Positions 1 through 6,889 are shown, counted from the stretch's first letter. The stretch: DNA of 10,274 bases from an uncultured Collinsella sp. (GCA_902478875.1 CABSMZ010000057.1:1-10274); one strand, 5' to 3'. The notes: generated from the letters alone by a model not told the origin. Made by a program: numbers and translations.

Positions 1-3
1 CAT
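1..3 (-). CDS. Start codon of a minus-strand gene running off the left edge
   Basis: On the minus strand an ATG occupies positions 3 to 1. It is preceded by GGAGG at 13-9 with a 5-nt spacer, an ideal Shine-Dalgarno arrangement. The gene would run in the same direction as the nad operon, about 95 nt after the niaR stop, so it could be read through from it; no U-tailed terminator is visible on the minus strand between them. Nothing of the product can be seen. Confidence 0.5.
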
Positions 4-18
4 GCGAACCTCCAGTCC

Positions 19-35
19 GGACCGCCCCGCGGTCC
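19..35 (-). promoter_or_regulatory. Short hairpin in the leader of the left-edge gene
   Basis: GGACCG and CGGTCC form a perfect 6-bp inverted repeat around a 5-nt loop, only a few bases upstream of the GGAGG ribosome binding site at 9-13. It could be an operator or a leader hairpin that affects ribosome access. On the minus strand it is not followed by a U-run, so it is not a typical terminator for niaR. Confidence 0.3.
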
Positions 36-97
36 AACTTTCTGTCCGCACCCCCTTTTAGGAACTATTTCACCGCAACTTATAGATGCAGCGTCGG

Positions 98-119
98 CTA
101 CGAGAGATCATCCTCGTAG
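98..119 (-). repeat. 7-bp inverted repeat across the niaR stop codon
   Basis: CTACGAG at 98-104 and CTCGTAG at 113-119 are perfect inverted copies with an 8-nt spacer. They cover the last codons and the stop of niaR. No U-run follows on the minus strand, so termination is doubtful; the repeat may be incidental to coding. Confidence 0.3.
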
Positions 120-643
120 GGCATTAAATCGGCAAGGTAGCCCTTCTCCTTGAGTATGGCCTCGATCTCGTCGAGAGTTTGCTCGTCTTCTGCCGCAATG
201 CGATGGAAGTGATAGCCGCTCGTCACCGTTAGTAGCGGAAAGCTCTTGCCGCTCTCGATATCGTGCAGGTAGCGCTCAACATCGCGACGATTGCGGATGT
301 CCAGGTCGGCCGTGATCTTGCCGTACACGCGGTGATTGACGATCACGTTGAGCACGGCGCCACCGGCGTCGACGATGCTCGTGAGCTCATCGCCCGCCTG
401 CTCCACGCCGTGGCGCACCTTGACCAGACGCGTGGGCACAGCTGGGCTGCTCGCCGCCTCCTGTAGTACATAGCCGCGATTGGTGGCGACGATATCGTGC
501 CCGTCGGCGCGCAGCAGGGCGATGTCTTGCACCACGACCTGGCGGCTCACACCCACCTCGCGGGCAAGTGCGCTGCCCGAAACGGGCTCCTTGGCTTCCT
601 CGAGCACGCCCATAATGGCACGGCGACGCTCGCGGGCGTCCAT
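98..643 (-). CDS. niaR: Niacin-responsive transcriptional repressor NiaR (HTH plus 3H domain)
   Basis: A 181-aa protein with the two-domain layout of the NiaR/YrxA family. Residues about 5-60 form a winged helix-turn-helix of the HTH_11 type (ALAREVGVSRQVVVQDIALLR). Residues about 72-170 form the 3H domain, named for conserved histidines; H78, H104, H145 and H147 are visible, and H78, E86, H145 and H147 fit the metal site I recall from the Thermotoga maritima homologue. Length matches the family (about 180 aa). Family members bind niacin as co-repressor and shut off NAD synthesis and niacin uptake genes. The ATG overlaps the nadC stop by one base (TAATG), implying translational coupling. As last gene of the nad operon it would be repressed together with its targets through the palindrome at 4008-4051, an autoregulatory loop (inference). 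Confidence 0.9.
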   Translation of the reverse strand: MDARERRRAIMGVLEEAKEPVSGSALAREVGVSRQVVVQDIALLRADGHDIVATNRGYVLQEAASSPAVPTRLVKVRHGVEQAGDELTSIVDAGGAVLNVIVNHRVYGKITADLDIRNRRDVERYLHDIESGKSFPLLTVTSGYHFHRIAAEDEQTLDEIEAILKEKGYLADLMPYEDDLS

Positions 644-1503
644 TATTTACCGTCCAACAGACGCAGGTGCTTAAGCGAGAGGTCGAGGATCGGCGCGGAG
701 TGCGTCAGGGCGCCCGAGCTAATGTAGTCGACACCCAGATCAGCCAGGGCGCGGATATTGTTGGCGTCCACGTTGCCCGAGCACTCGGTCTTGGCGCGAC
801 CGGCGATAAGCTCAATCGCAGCAGCCATGTCGTCGTGGGTCATGTTGTCGAACATGATGATGTCGGCGCCGGCCTCCACGGCCTCGCGCACCATGTCCAG
901 GTTCTCGCACTCGATCTCGACCGTCGTGGTAAACGATGCATGGGCGCGCGCCATCTCGATCGCACGCGTCACGCCGCCGGCGGCATCGATGTGGTTGTCC
1001 TTGAGCATAACGGCCGTCGACAGGTTGTAACGGTGATTGCTGCCGCCGCCAATCTCGACCGCGGCCTTCTCGAAGACGCGCATGCCCGGCGTGGTCTTGC
1101 GCGTGTCGACAAGCACGGTCTTGGTGCCCTCGAGCGCAGCCGCCATCCGATGCGCGTAAGTAGCGATGCCGCTCATGCGCTGCAGGTAGTTGAGCGCCAC
1201 ACGCTCGCCCGAAAGCAGCACGCGCGCGTCTCCGCGCACCTGGCCCACGTGATCGCCAGCGTGCACCTCGTCGCCGTCCGCGACATCAAACAACACAGAG
1301 CTCTGCGGATCCAGCAGCTCAAAGGTGCGGGCGAACACATCCAAGCCCGCGATGATGCCATCGGCCTTGGCGATAAGCTCCACCGTGGCGGGACGCGCCG
1401 TGGGACACACGCTCGCTGTGCTCACGTCCTCAAAGGTAATGTCCTCGCGCAGAGCCTGCAAAATCAGATCATCGACGACGAGCTTCATGGTAATGGGATT
1501 CAT
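643..1503 (-). CDS. nadC: Nicotinate-nucleotide diphosphorylase (carboxylating), quinolinate phosphoribosyltransferase
   Basis: A 286-aa cytoplasmic enzyme that joins quinolinate to phosphoribosyl pyrophosphate, releasing CO2 and pyrophosphate to give nicotinate mononucleotide. Visible family signatures: ERVALNYLQRMSGIAT (about 100-115), the VDTRKTTPG segment with R135 and K136, GGGSNHRYNL with H157 and R158, MLKDNHI with K168 and H171, then VEIECEN and IMFDNM of the barrel, and SGNV near the phosphate site. Length is normal for the family. The ATG at 1503 has GGAGGAG about 8 nt upstream, inside the end of nadB, only 3 nt beyond the nadB stop. A later in-frame ATG (1488) has no ribosome binding site, so 1503 is preferred. 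Confidence 0.95.
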   Translation of the reverse strand: MNPITMKLVVDDLILQALREDITFEDVSTASVCPTARPATVELIAKADGIIAGLDVFARTFELLDPQSSVLFDVADGDEVHAGDHVGQVRGDARVLLSGERVALNYLQRMSGIATYAHRMAAALEGTKTVLVDTRKTTPGMRVFEKAAVEIGGGSNHRYNLSTAVMLKDNHIDAAGGVTRAIEMARAHASFTTTVEIECENLDMVREAVEAGADIIMFDNMTHDDMAAAIELIAGRAKTECSGNVDANNIRALADLGVDYISSGALTHSAPILDLSLKHLRLLDGK

Positions 1504-1506
1504 GTT

Positions 1507-2883
1507 CTACTCCTCCACGGCCTGCATGCCGGCAGCACGGGCCAAATCATCGATTGCAAGGATATCGGAACTCAGGGCGCGATGGCGTCCATCGAGCGCG
1601 GGCTCACCGGCCTGCTCCACGGCCAGCGACTCGCCGGTACGCATATACCACGCGGCGCGACGACCCCAGACCAGCGCCTCGAGCAGGCTGTTAGAAGCTA
1701 GGCGGTTCTTGCCGTGCACGCCATTGCAGGCCGTCTCGCCGGCGGCGTAGAGCTCGGGCATCGAGGTGCGACCGTCCTTGTCGACCCACACGCCGCCCAT
1801 AAAGTAGTGCTGCGTGGGCGTAACGGGAATGGGCTCGTCCAAGATATCGCGACCGTCCTCCAGGCAGCGCGCGCGGATGTTGGTAAAGTGCCCGGTCACC
1901 ACATCGCGCTCGACGGGGGCAAAGCTCAGCCACTCGTGCTCGGTGCCGTCCTGCTTCATCTGCTCGCGGATGGCGGCGGCGACAACGTCGCGCGGCTGCA
2001 ACTCGTCGGTAAAGCGCTCACCGGCGGCATTGAGCAAAATCGCGCCCTCGCCGCGGCAGCTCTCGCTGATCAGGAAGGTGCGGCCCGGCTGCGGCGAAAA
2101 CAGTCCCGTGGGGTGAATCTGCACGTAGTCCAGATGCTCCATCTTAATGCCATGCTCCTGCGCGATGTAGCAGGCGTCACCGGTGAGCTGCGGGTAGTTG
2201 GTCGAGTGGTCGTACACGCCGCCGATACCGCCCGTCGCCCACAGCGTGTGGCAGGCATGGATCTTAAACGGCTCGCCGGCATGCACGCCCTCGGCGGCAT
2301 TTACCAGCTCGTCGGCGGGACGAAGCGAGTTGCCCTCGTCCACGGGAACGGCGACGACGCCGGTGCACACCGTGGCGCCATCGCGCTCGGCGGTCAGGAT
2401 GTCGGTCATGGCAACGTGCTCCAAAATCTGCACGTTGTCCAGCTTGCGAACGGCCTGGAGCAGTTTGGTCGTGATCTCCTTGCCCGTAATGTCGGCATGG
2501 AAGGCAATGCGCGGGCGGCTGTGCGCGCCCTCGCGGGTAAAGTCGAGGCTGCCGTCGGCCTTGCGTTCAAAGTCCACGCCCATCGCTAGCAGGTCGTTGA
2601 TGACCGAGCGGCTCGAGCGAATCATGATGTCGACGCTCTCGCGGCGGTTCTCGTAGTGGCCGGCGTGCATGGTGTCCTCAAAGAAGGCATCGTAGTCCGA
2701 GCCTTCGGGCAGCACGCAAATGCCGCCCTGCGCGAGCATCGAATCGCACTCGTCGACAGCGCCCTTGGAGAGCATGATCACGCGCGTGCTCGTCGGCAGG
2801 TTGAGAGCCGCGTACAAGCCCGCTACGCCGCAGCCGGCAATAACGACGTCGCACTCCATGTCGGGGTATTGTTTGGTTTCCAC
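1507..2883 (-). CDS. nadB: L-aspartate oxidase, short form
   Basis: A 458-aa FAD enzyme oxidising L-aspartate to iminoaspartate, which NadA condenses with dihydroxyacetone phosphate. It shows the N-terminal dinucleotide-binding motif GCGVAG (17-22), LAQGGI (50-55), the SESCRGEGAILLNAAGERF segment, HYFMGGVWVD, and the C-terminal FAD signature ELYAAGE through NRLASNSLLEA (about 394-403). It belongs to the succinate dehydrogenase/fumarate reductase flavoprotein family. It is shorter than the Escherichia coli enzyme (540 aa): only about 55 residues follow the last FAD motif, so the usual C-terminal helical domain is mostly missing, as in short archaeal-type forms. Start is GTG at 2883, chosen because GGGAGAGG lies just upstream; the in-frame ATG at 2859 lacks one. 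In an anaerobe the acceptor is probably fumarate (inference). Confidence 0.93.
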   Translation of the reverse strand: METKQYPDMECDVVIAGCGVAGLYAALNLPTSTRVIMLSKGAVDECDSMLAQGGICVLPEGSDYDAFFEDTMHAGHYENRRESVDIMIRSSRSVINDLLAMGVDFERKADGSLDFTREGAHSRPRIAFHADITGKEITTKLLQAVRKLDNVQILEHVAMTDILTAERDGATVCTGVVAVPVDEGNSLRPADELVNAAEGVHAGEPFKIHACHTLWATGGIGGVYDHSTNYPQLTGDACYIAQEHGIKMEHLDYVQIHPTGLFSPQPGRTFLISESCRGEGAILLNAAGERFTDELQPRDVVAAAIREQMKQDGTEHEWLSFAPVERDVVTGHFTNIRARCLEDGRDILDEPIPVTPTQHYFMGGVWVDKDGRTSMPELYAAGETACNGVHGKNRLASNSLLEALVWGRRAAWYMRTGESLAVEQAGEPALDGRHRALSSDILAIDDLARAAGMQAVEE

Positions 2884-2902
2884 AGGAATCCTCTCCCTTG
2901 TA

Positions 2903-2936
2903 ATGTGGCATAAGGGACTGCCCCCTCATGTCACAT
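2903..2936 (-). repeat. Hairpin between nadA and nadB
   Basis: Two 14-nt arms (2903-2916 and 2923-2936) are inverted copies with two differences; in the minus-strand mRNA they give 13 pairs including one G-U, one A-C mismatch and a 6-nt loop. The nadB ribosome binding site follows shortly after. There is no U-run, so this looks like an mRNA processing, stability or translation element, or a small intergenic repeat, rather than a terminator. Confidence 0.6.
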
Positions 2937-2940
2937 CGTT

Positions 2941-3966
2941 CTAGCGTGCTGCGTACTCGAGCATGCGGTCGAGCGTGAGTTTGGCCTGGTCGGCAGCCTC
3001 GTCCGACACGCCGATCTGCACCTCGCCCTCGCCCGTCTCCAGGCAGCGCACGAGCTTCTCGAGCGTGATGAGATCCATGTTGACGCAGGTGGGCTGCACC
3101 GCGGGGAAGTAGAACTTCTTGCCGGTGCCCTGGCAGCGGCGCTCGAGCTCGTAGAGCACGCCGCGGACCGTCACGATGATGAACTCGCTCGCGTCCGACT
3201 CCTCGGCATACTTGATGATGCCGGCGGTGGAGCCGATGTAGTCGGCCTCGGCCAGAACGTCGGCCTTGCACTCGGGGTGCGCCAGCACGAGCGCGTCGGG
3301 GTGGGCCTCCGTCGCGTCGACGATCTGCTCGACGGTGATGATGTGATGGCGCGGGCAGTAGCCGTTGTTGAGGATGACGTGCTTTTGCGGCACCTGCTCG
3401 GCTACGAAGCGGCCCAGGTTTTGGTCGGGAATGAACAGAATATGCTGCTGCGGCAGCTCGGACACGATCTTAACGGCGTTGGAGCTGGTGACGCACACGT
3501 CGCTCCAGCTCTTGATCTCAACCGTGGAGTTGACGTAGCACACCACGGCCAGGTCGTCGCCGTACTCGGCGCGCGCCGCGTCGACCGTCTCGCGCTTGAC
3601 CATGTGCGCCATGGGACAGTCCGCGCCCGGCTCGGGCAGCAGCACGGTCTTAGTGGGATTGAGCAGCTTGGCGCTCTCGCCCATAAACTCCACGCCGCAC
3701 AACACGATGGTCTGCTGCGGCAGGCTTTTGGCGAGCTTTGCCAGGTAGAAGCTATCGCCGACGTAATCGGCAACGGCTTGGACCTCAGGCGCCACGTAAT
3801 AGTGCGCCAGGATCACCGCGTCACGTTGGGTTTTTAGTTGCTGAATGGCCTCGACGAGCTCTGCGGGCACCAATGCCGCGCGCTCCGTTGCCGTCGTTGC
3901 CGATGCCAGGCCGGCCGCAATGTCGCGTGCAAGCTCCGATGCATCCATGTTCGCGCTCTGTGCCAT
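2941..3966 (-). CDS. nadA: Quinolinate synthase NadA
   Basis: A 341-aa [4Fe-4S] enzyme that condenses iminoaspartate with dihydroxyacetone phosphate to quinolinate. Signatures are clear: ILAHYYVAPEVQAVADYVGDS near 52-72, VLCGVEFMGESAK with C90, LLPEPGADCPMAHM, VCYVNSTVEIKSWSD, FIPDQNLG, NNGYCPRHH with C204, LAHPEC, and QPTCVNMDLITLEKL with C294. C90, C204 and C294 fit the three cluster ligands of the family. The ATG at 3966 has GAGAGGGG a few bases upstream; a TTG one codon earlier (3969) is possible but less likely. It is the first gene of the nadABC-niaR operon, with the promoter and palindromic operator 35-85 nt upstream. No nifS-like cysteine desulfurase is adjacent. Confidence 0.95.
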   Translation of the reverse strand: MAQSANMDASELARDIAAGLASATTATERAALVPAELVEAIQQLKTQRDAVILAHYYVAPEVQAVADYVGDSFYLAKLAKSLPQQTIVLCGVEFMGESAKLLNPTKTVLLPEPGADCPMAHMVKRETVDAARAEYGDDLAVVCYVNSTVEIKSWSDVCVTSSNAVKIVSELPQQHILFIPDQNLGRFVAEQVPQKHVILNNGYCPRHHIITVEQIVDATEAHPDALVLAHPECKADVLAEADYIGSTAGIIKYAEESDASEFIIVTVRGVLYELERRCQGTGKKFYFPAVQPTCVNMDLITLEKLVRCLETGEGEVQIGVSDEAADQAKLTLDRMLEYAAR

Positions 3967-4001
3967 CAAGGCCCCTCTCTTTTGGCGAATCTTGGAGCTT
4001 T

Positions 4002-4030
4002 AGTATGACACCTAGGTTTACAGCTGACAA
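4002..4030 (-). promoter_or_regulatory. Predicted promoter of the nad operon
   Basis: On the minus strand TTGTCA (4030-4025) matches the -35 consensus at 5 of 6 bases and, after a 17-bp spacer, CATACT (4007-4002) matches the -10 at 4 of 6. Transcription would start near 3995, leaving a leader of about 30 nt to nadA. The -35 box lies in the exact centre of the palindrome at 4008-4051, so a bound repressor would block it. Confidence 0.6.
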
Positions 4031-4051
4031 GACAGCTGTAAACCTAGGTGT
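4008..4051. promoter_or_regulatory. Perfect 19-bp inverted repeat, probable NiaR operator
   Basis: Arms 4008-4026 (ACACCTAGGTTTACAGCTG) and 4033-4051 are perfect inverted copies around the 6-nt spacer ACAAGA. Each arm also holds two self-palindromic hexamers, CCTAGG and CAGCTG, so the site has nested symmetry and could take two repressor dimers. It overlaps the predicted nadA promoter and lies upstream of the predicted transcription start, so it should act as DNA rather than as an mRNA hairpin. NiaR is the natural binder because its gene is in this operon; I have not matched it to a published consensus. Confidence 0.75.
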
Positions 4052-4188
4052 AAAGTTGAAATAAAGATTCAGTCATGTGGCATGTCCATATTCGAACTGG
4101 CAAGCTGAGGATAGCTGAGCTCTCGATGGCGCAGGAGGCATCTTTCGCCACCGCAATACCGCTTGGCGCGAGTTGCACGCCGTGGGGC
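4052..4188. other. Intergenic stretch with no recognised element
   Basis: This part of the divergent nadA/response-regulator spacer holds only weak short hairpins, for example around 4126-4150 and 4173-4191. A small plus-strand reading frame from 4075 has no ribosome binding site and overlaps the regulator gene, so it is not called. Confidence 0.5.
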
Positions 4189-4227
4189 GCAAACGGTCCG
4201 CACCCCCCCCGCAAGCGGTCCGCACCC
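4189..4227 (+). promoter_or_regulatory. Pair of 17-bp direct repeats, possible LytTR regulator binding site
   Basis: GCAAACGGTCCGCACCC (4189-4205) and GCAAGCGGTCCGCACCC (4211-4227) match at 16 of 17 bases and start 22 bp apart, about two helix turns. A run of eight C (4203-4210) fills the join. LytTR-domain regulators commonly bind two direct repeats about two turns apart, often in front of their own operon; this pair ends 35 nt before the LytTR gene. The core GCGGTCCGC is also an interrupted palindrome, so another dimeric regulator is possible. A weak -10 (CAAAAT, 4235-4240) follows. Confidence 0.55.
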
Positions 4228-4261
4228 AATGTGGCAAAATCGAACTACTTAAGGGGGCCGA

Positions 4262-4984
4262 ATGCTCAAGATTATTGCCTGCGACGATGATGTCGCTTTT
4301 CTAGATAGACTGCACCGGATGATCGACCGTTGGTCGACCGAGACGGGCACGGCGGTCGATGTTGCGCTCGTCACGCGTGGCGAGGACCTGCTGGCCCGCC
4401 ATGCCGCATCGCGCGCCGACATCATCTTGCTCGATATGATCATGCCGCTCGTCAACGGCATGGACACCGCACGCGAACTGCGCCAGGCCGACACCGCCGT
4501 GCACCTGGTGTTCCTCACCTCGTCGCCCGAGTTCGCGCTGGAATCCTACGAGGTCCGCGCCTTCGACTATCTGCTCAAACCCGTGACTTACGAACGCCTG
4601 GCGCGATTACTCGACGAGCTTTCGAGCATGCGCCCGGCGGCAACCGACGAGCTCGTGATCAAAACTTCCTTTGGCTACCACGCCCTGCGCCTGTCCGACA
4701 TCGAATATGCCGAGGCGCGCAACAAGCACGTGGTCTTCCACCTGCGCGACGGACGCGATATCGAGGCACTCGAGTCGTTCCGCAGCGTCGAGGACCGCTT
4801 GGAGCAAAACGCGGTCTTCTTTAAATGCCACCGCAGCTACCAGGTCAACCTGCGCAATATCGATCACTTTGACCGCACGGACATCGTCATGCGCTCGGGC
4901 GCGTGCATCCCGCTTTCGCGCAGCTGCAAGCAGGGATTCCAAGACGCCTACTTTGCGGCGCGCTTTGAGGGTGGGAGACACTGA
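4262..4984 (+). CDS. LytTR-family (AgrA/LytR-type) response regulator
   Basis: A 240-aa cytoplasmic transcription factor. Residues 1-120 are a receiver domain: acidic pocket D8-D10, phosphoacceptor D58 in ILLDMIMP, T86 in FLTSS and K106 in LLKPV. Residues about 130-235 are a LytTR DNA-binding domain (IEYAEARNKHVVFHL, FFKCHRSYQVNLRNID, GACIPLSRSCKQGFQ). The length is typical. The start ATG has AGGGGG 4 nt upstream. Its stop overlaps the kinase start (ATGA), so the two are translationally coupled and should form a phosphorelay. The direct repeats at 4189-4227 may be its own binding site. The target genes are not evident from the window. Confidence 0.93.
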   Translation: MLKIIACDDDVAFLDRLHRMIDRWSTETGTAVDVALVTRGEDLLARHAASRADIILLDMIMPLVNGMDTARELRQADTAVHLVFLTSSPEFALESYEVRAFDYLLKPVTYERLARLLDELSSMRPAATDELVIKTSFGYHALRLSDIEYAEARNKHVVFHLRDGRDIEALESFRSVEDRLEQNAVFFKCHRSYQVNLRNIDHFDRTDIVMRSGACIPLSRSCKQGFQDAYFAARFEGGRH

Positions 4985-6261
4985 TGGTCTCCTCGGCCGA
5001 AATGGTCCTTTGGGCAATCCACCACGCCACGACGCTGCTCTTTGGCGTCTTTGCCTCGGCGGCACTGTGCGGTGTCGAGATCAACCGGCGTCATGCGCTT
5101 GAACTGGTGTTGGTCGGTGCCGTAACCGGATGCGCATTTGGCCTCGCCAATGCCGTCGGCGGCGAGCTTTTTGCCCGCCAGGTATATCCGCTCGTCGTGC
5201 ATCTGCCGCTCGTCATCTATTTGTGCGCGCGCTACCGCCTGAGCCCGCTGCTTGCCGTGCTCGGCATTACGAGTGCCTATCTGAGCTGCCAGTTCAGCAA
5301 TTGGATGGGCATCGCCGCATTTGCCGCAACCGATTCTCAGATCGCGTACTATCTGGCGCGCATCGCGACCACACTCGCCGTCTTTGCCGTCCTGTTGCAT
5401 TGGGCCGGCGACATCGGTCCGCGCTTGGCGATTAAAAGCACCACCGAGCTGGGCATCCTTTTAATCCTGCCGCTCGTCTATTACGTCTTTGACTATGCCA
5501 CCAACGTCTACACCACGCTGTTCCACTCGGGCTCGGTGGTGACGGTTGAGTTTTTGGCATTTGCGCTCTGTGCCTTCTATCTTATGTTTCTTGCCGTTTA
5601 CCTGCGCGAATACGAAGAAAAGGAAACCGCCGAGCGAGAGCGCTGGATGCTCGAAACCCGCGACAGCGTCGCCATCAAAGAGCTCGAGGCTTGGCGTCAA
5701 TCTGGGCGCGAGCTGTCGATTCTTCGCCACGACATGCGCCACTTCCTGCGCGGCCTGGCCGCTTTAATTGAGGAGGGCCACACCGACGAGGCGCTCAAAC
5801 GCATCGATGAACTCTGCGAAGCCGGCGATCGCACCGCCGTACGCCGCTTCTGCGCCAACGAGACCGTAAACATCGCGCTTTCGTCATTTAACTCGGATAT
5901 CAATAGAAACGGCATTACCGCCAACCTGCGCGCCGCCGTACCCGAAACCATCCACGTAGGTGACGCCGACCTGTTTAGCGTGCTCTCAAATGCCTTGGAA
6001 AACGCTATCACCGCCGCAAGCGCCGCACCCCAAGGAAAGCGATTCGTCGACTTTGACCTGCGATTAGAGGACGCCCAGCTGCTGCTGTTAGTTTCCAACA
6101 CGTTTGACCGCGCGCCGCGCATGGTCGACGGCATGCCCGTGACCCGGCATGCGGGCCACGGCTTTGGCACCAGGAGCATCAAACTTGCCGTGGAGCGCAT
6201 GAACGGCAACTGCCAGTTCCGCATTAACGGCGATCGGTTTGAGCTGCGCGCCGTGATGTAG
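4984..6261 (+). CDS. AgrC-type membrane sensor histidine kinase (GHKL ATPase)
   Basis: A 425-aa protein. Residues about 5-207 are hydrophobic with roughly six membrane segments (about 10-30, 38-58, 68-82, 88-114, 122-140, 155-206), with no large extracellular sensor domain, as in peptide-sensing AgrC/ComD-like kinases. A charged helix (208-245) links to the DHp region with phosphoacceptor H249 in LRHDMRHFL. The HATPase_c domain has an N box (FSVLSNALENAI, N336 and N340) and a G box (GHGFGT, 391-396). The ATG overlaps the upstream response-regulator stop, with GGGAG at 4973-4977. Neither an AgrD-like peptide nor an AgrB-like protease is encoded nearby, so the signal is unknown. It ends 18 nt from the convergent gene at 6280. 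Confidence 0.9.
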   Translation: MVSSAEMVLWAIHHATTLLFGVFASAALCGVEINRRHALELVLVGAVTGCAFGLANAVGGELFARQVYPLVVHLPLVIYLCARYRLSPLLAVLGITSAYLSCQFSNWMGIAAFAATDSQIAYYLARIATTLAVFAVLLHWAGDIGPRLAIKSTTELGILLILPLVYYVFDYATNVYTTLFHSGSVVTVEFLAFALCAFYLMFLAVYLREYEEKETAERERWMLETRDSVAIKELEAWRQSGRELSILRHDMRHFLRGLAALIEEGHTDEALKRIDELCEAGDRTAVRRFCANETVNIALSSFNSDINRNGITANLRAAVPETIHVGDADLFSVLSNALENAITAASAAPQGKRFVDFDLRLEDAQLLLLVSNTFDRAPRMVDGMPVTRHAGHGFGTRSIKLAVERMNGNCQFRINGDRFELRAVM

Positions 6262-6279
6262 GGGCTGCCGCCAGCCTCG

Positions 6280-6855
6280 CTACAGCGGAGCGGCTGCCGG
6301 GGTCAGCTGCTTGATGTATGCCCACATGCGCTGCTTGGCGGCTTTGTCAGTGAGTGCCGCCTCAAAGCCGTCGAGCGCGAGCACGCGGCGGCCCTGCACA
6401 TGGGCGACCAAGCCGGGCTTGAGCATAGCGGTATCGAAGTCGTCGATTGCCACAAGCATGTCGGCATAGGTCTCGCGCATGGTATCGGCCGCGCGATCGT
6501 CCAGCAGCAAGACCGCCTCGGGGTCCAAGGCCTCGAGCGCCTCGCGGAACAGCTCGCACGGTAGGCCCTCGCCTGTCGCGACCGCCCCGTCACCCACGCC
6601 GGCGACGCTTGCCAGCACGCAAAAATCCTCGGGCGCGTAGCCGATGGCCCCAAGCGCCTTGCGCAACGCCGCGCCATCCGGGCCGGCGGCAAGCTCGCCA
6701 CCCGAACGCTCGGCCTCGTCCAAATCGCCTTTGACTAGTACGATCGGCGAGCACGCGTTGCCCGCGATACGCACGCCGCGACCCGCGAGCGATGCGAGCT
6801 CCTGCTCGGCCGCCTGGGCGATGGCTTCTTTTTTCTGGCTTTGTGACGTGGGCAT
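6280..6855 (-). CDS. Hypothetical protein, distant uracil-DNA-glycosylase-like fold
   Basis: A 191-aa soluble protein without signal peptide or membrane segments; the N-terminus is a charged helix. I do not firmly recognise it. The order of segments recalls family 4/5 uracil-DNA glycosylases: SPIVLVKGDLDEAE followed by GPDGAALRKALGAIGYAPEDFCVLAS (like the PG-G-LL-AIG-R-DVYI stretch), then LPCELFREALEALDPEAVLLL (like C-L-I-L-P-VIV-LG), and a final VLALDGFEAALTDKAAKQRMWAYIKQL where the HPS motif would be. The FeS-cluster cysteines, the first-motif catalytic residue and the HPS histidine are not seen, so catalysis is unlikely. Start ATG 6855 has GGAGAG just upstream and a TATAAT box 30 nt away; an ATG at 6885 overlaps that box and is rejected. 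Confidence 0.75.
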   Translation of the reverse strand: MPTSQSQKKEAIAQAAEQELASLAGRGVRIAGNACSPIVLVKGDLDEAERSGGELAAGPDGAALRKALGAIGYAPEDFCVLASVAGVGDGAVATGEGLPCELFREALEALDPEAVLLLDDRAADTMRETYADMLVAIDDFDTAMLKPGLVAHVQGRRVLALDGFEAALTDKAAKQRMWAYIKQLTPAAAPL

Positions 6856-6883
6856 GCGCTCTCCAATCGTTTGCGTGCCCACC

Positions 6884-6889
6884 ATTATA
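6884..6889 (-). promoter_or_regulatory. -10 box for the hypothetical gene at 6280-6855
   Basis: A perfect TATAAT lies on the minus strand, about 30 nt before the ATG at 6855. No convincing -35 box is seen 17 bp upstream. Its position argues that the ATG at 6885 is not the real start. Confidence 0.45.

Noticed and set aside
667..1701. 344-codon plus-strand frame opposite nadC and nadB
   Set aside because: Antisense to two well-conserved enzymes with no ribosome binding site or domain of its own.
4075..4290. Small plus-strand frame in the nadA/response-regulator spacer
   Set aside because: No ribosome binding site, no recognisable features, and it overlaps the response regulator start and the direct repeats.
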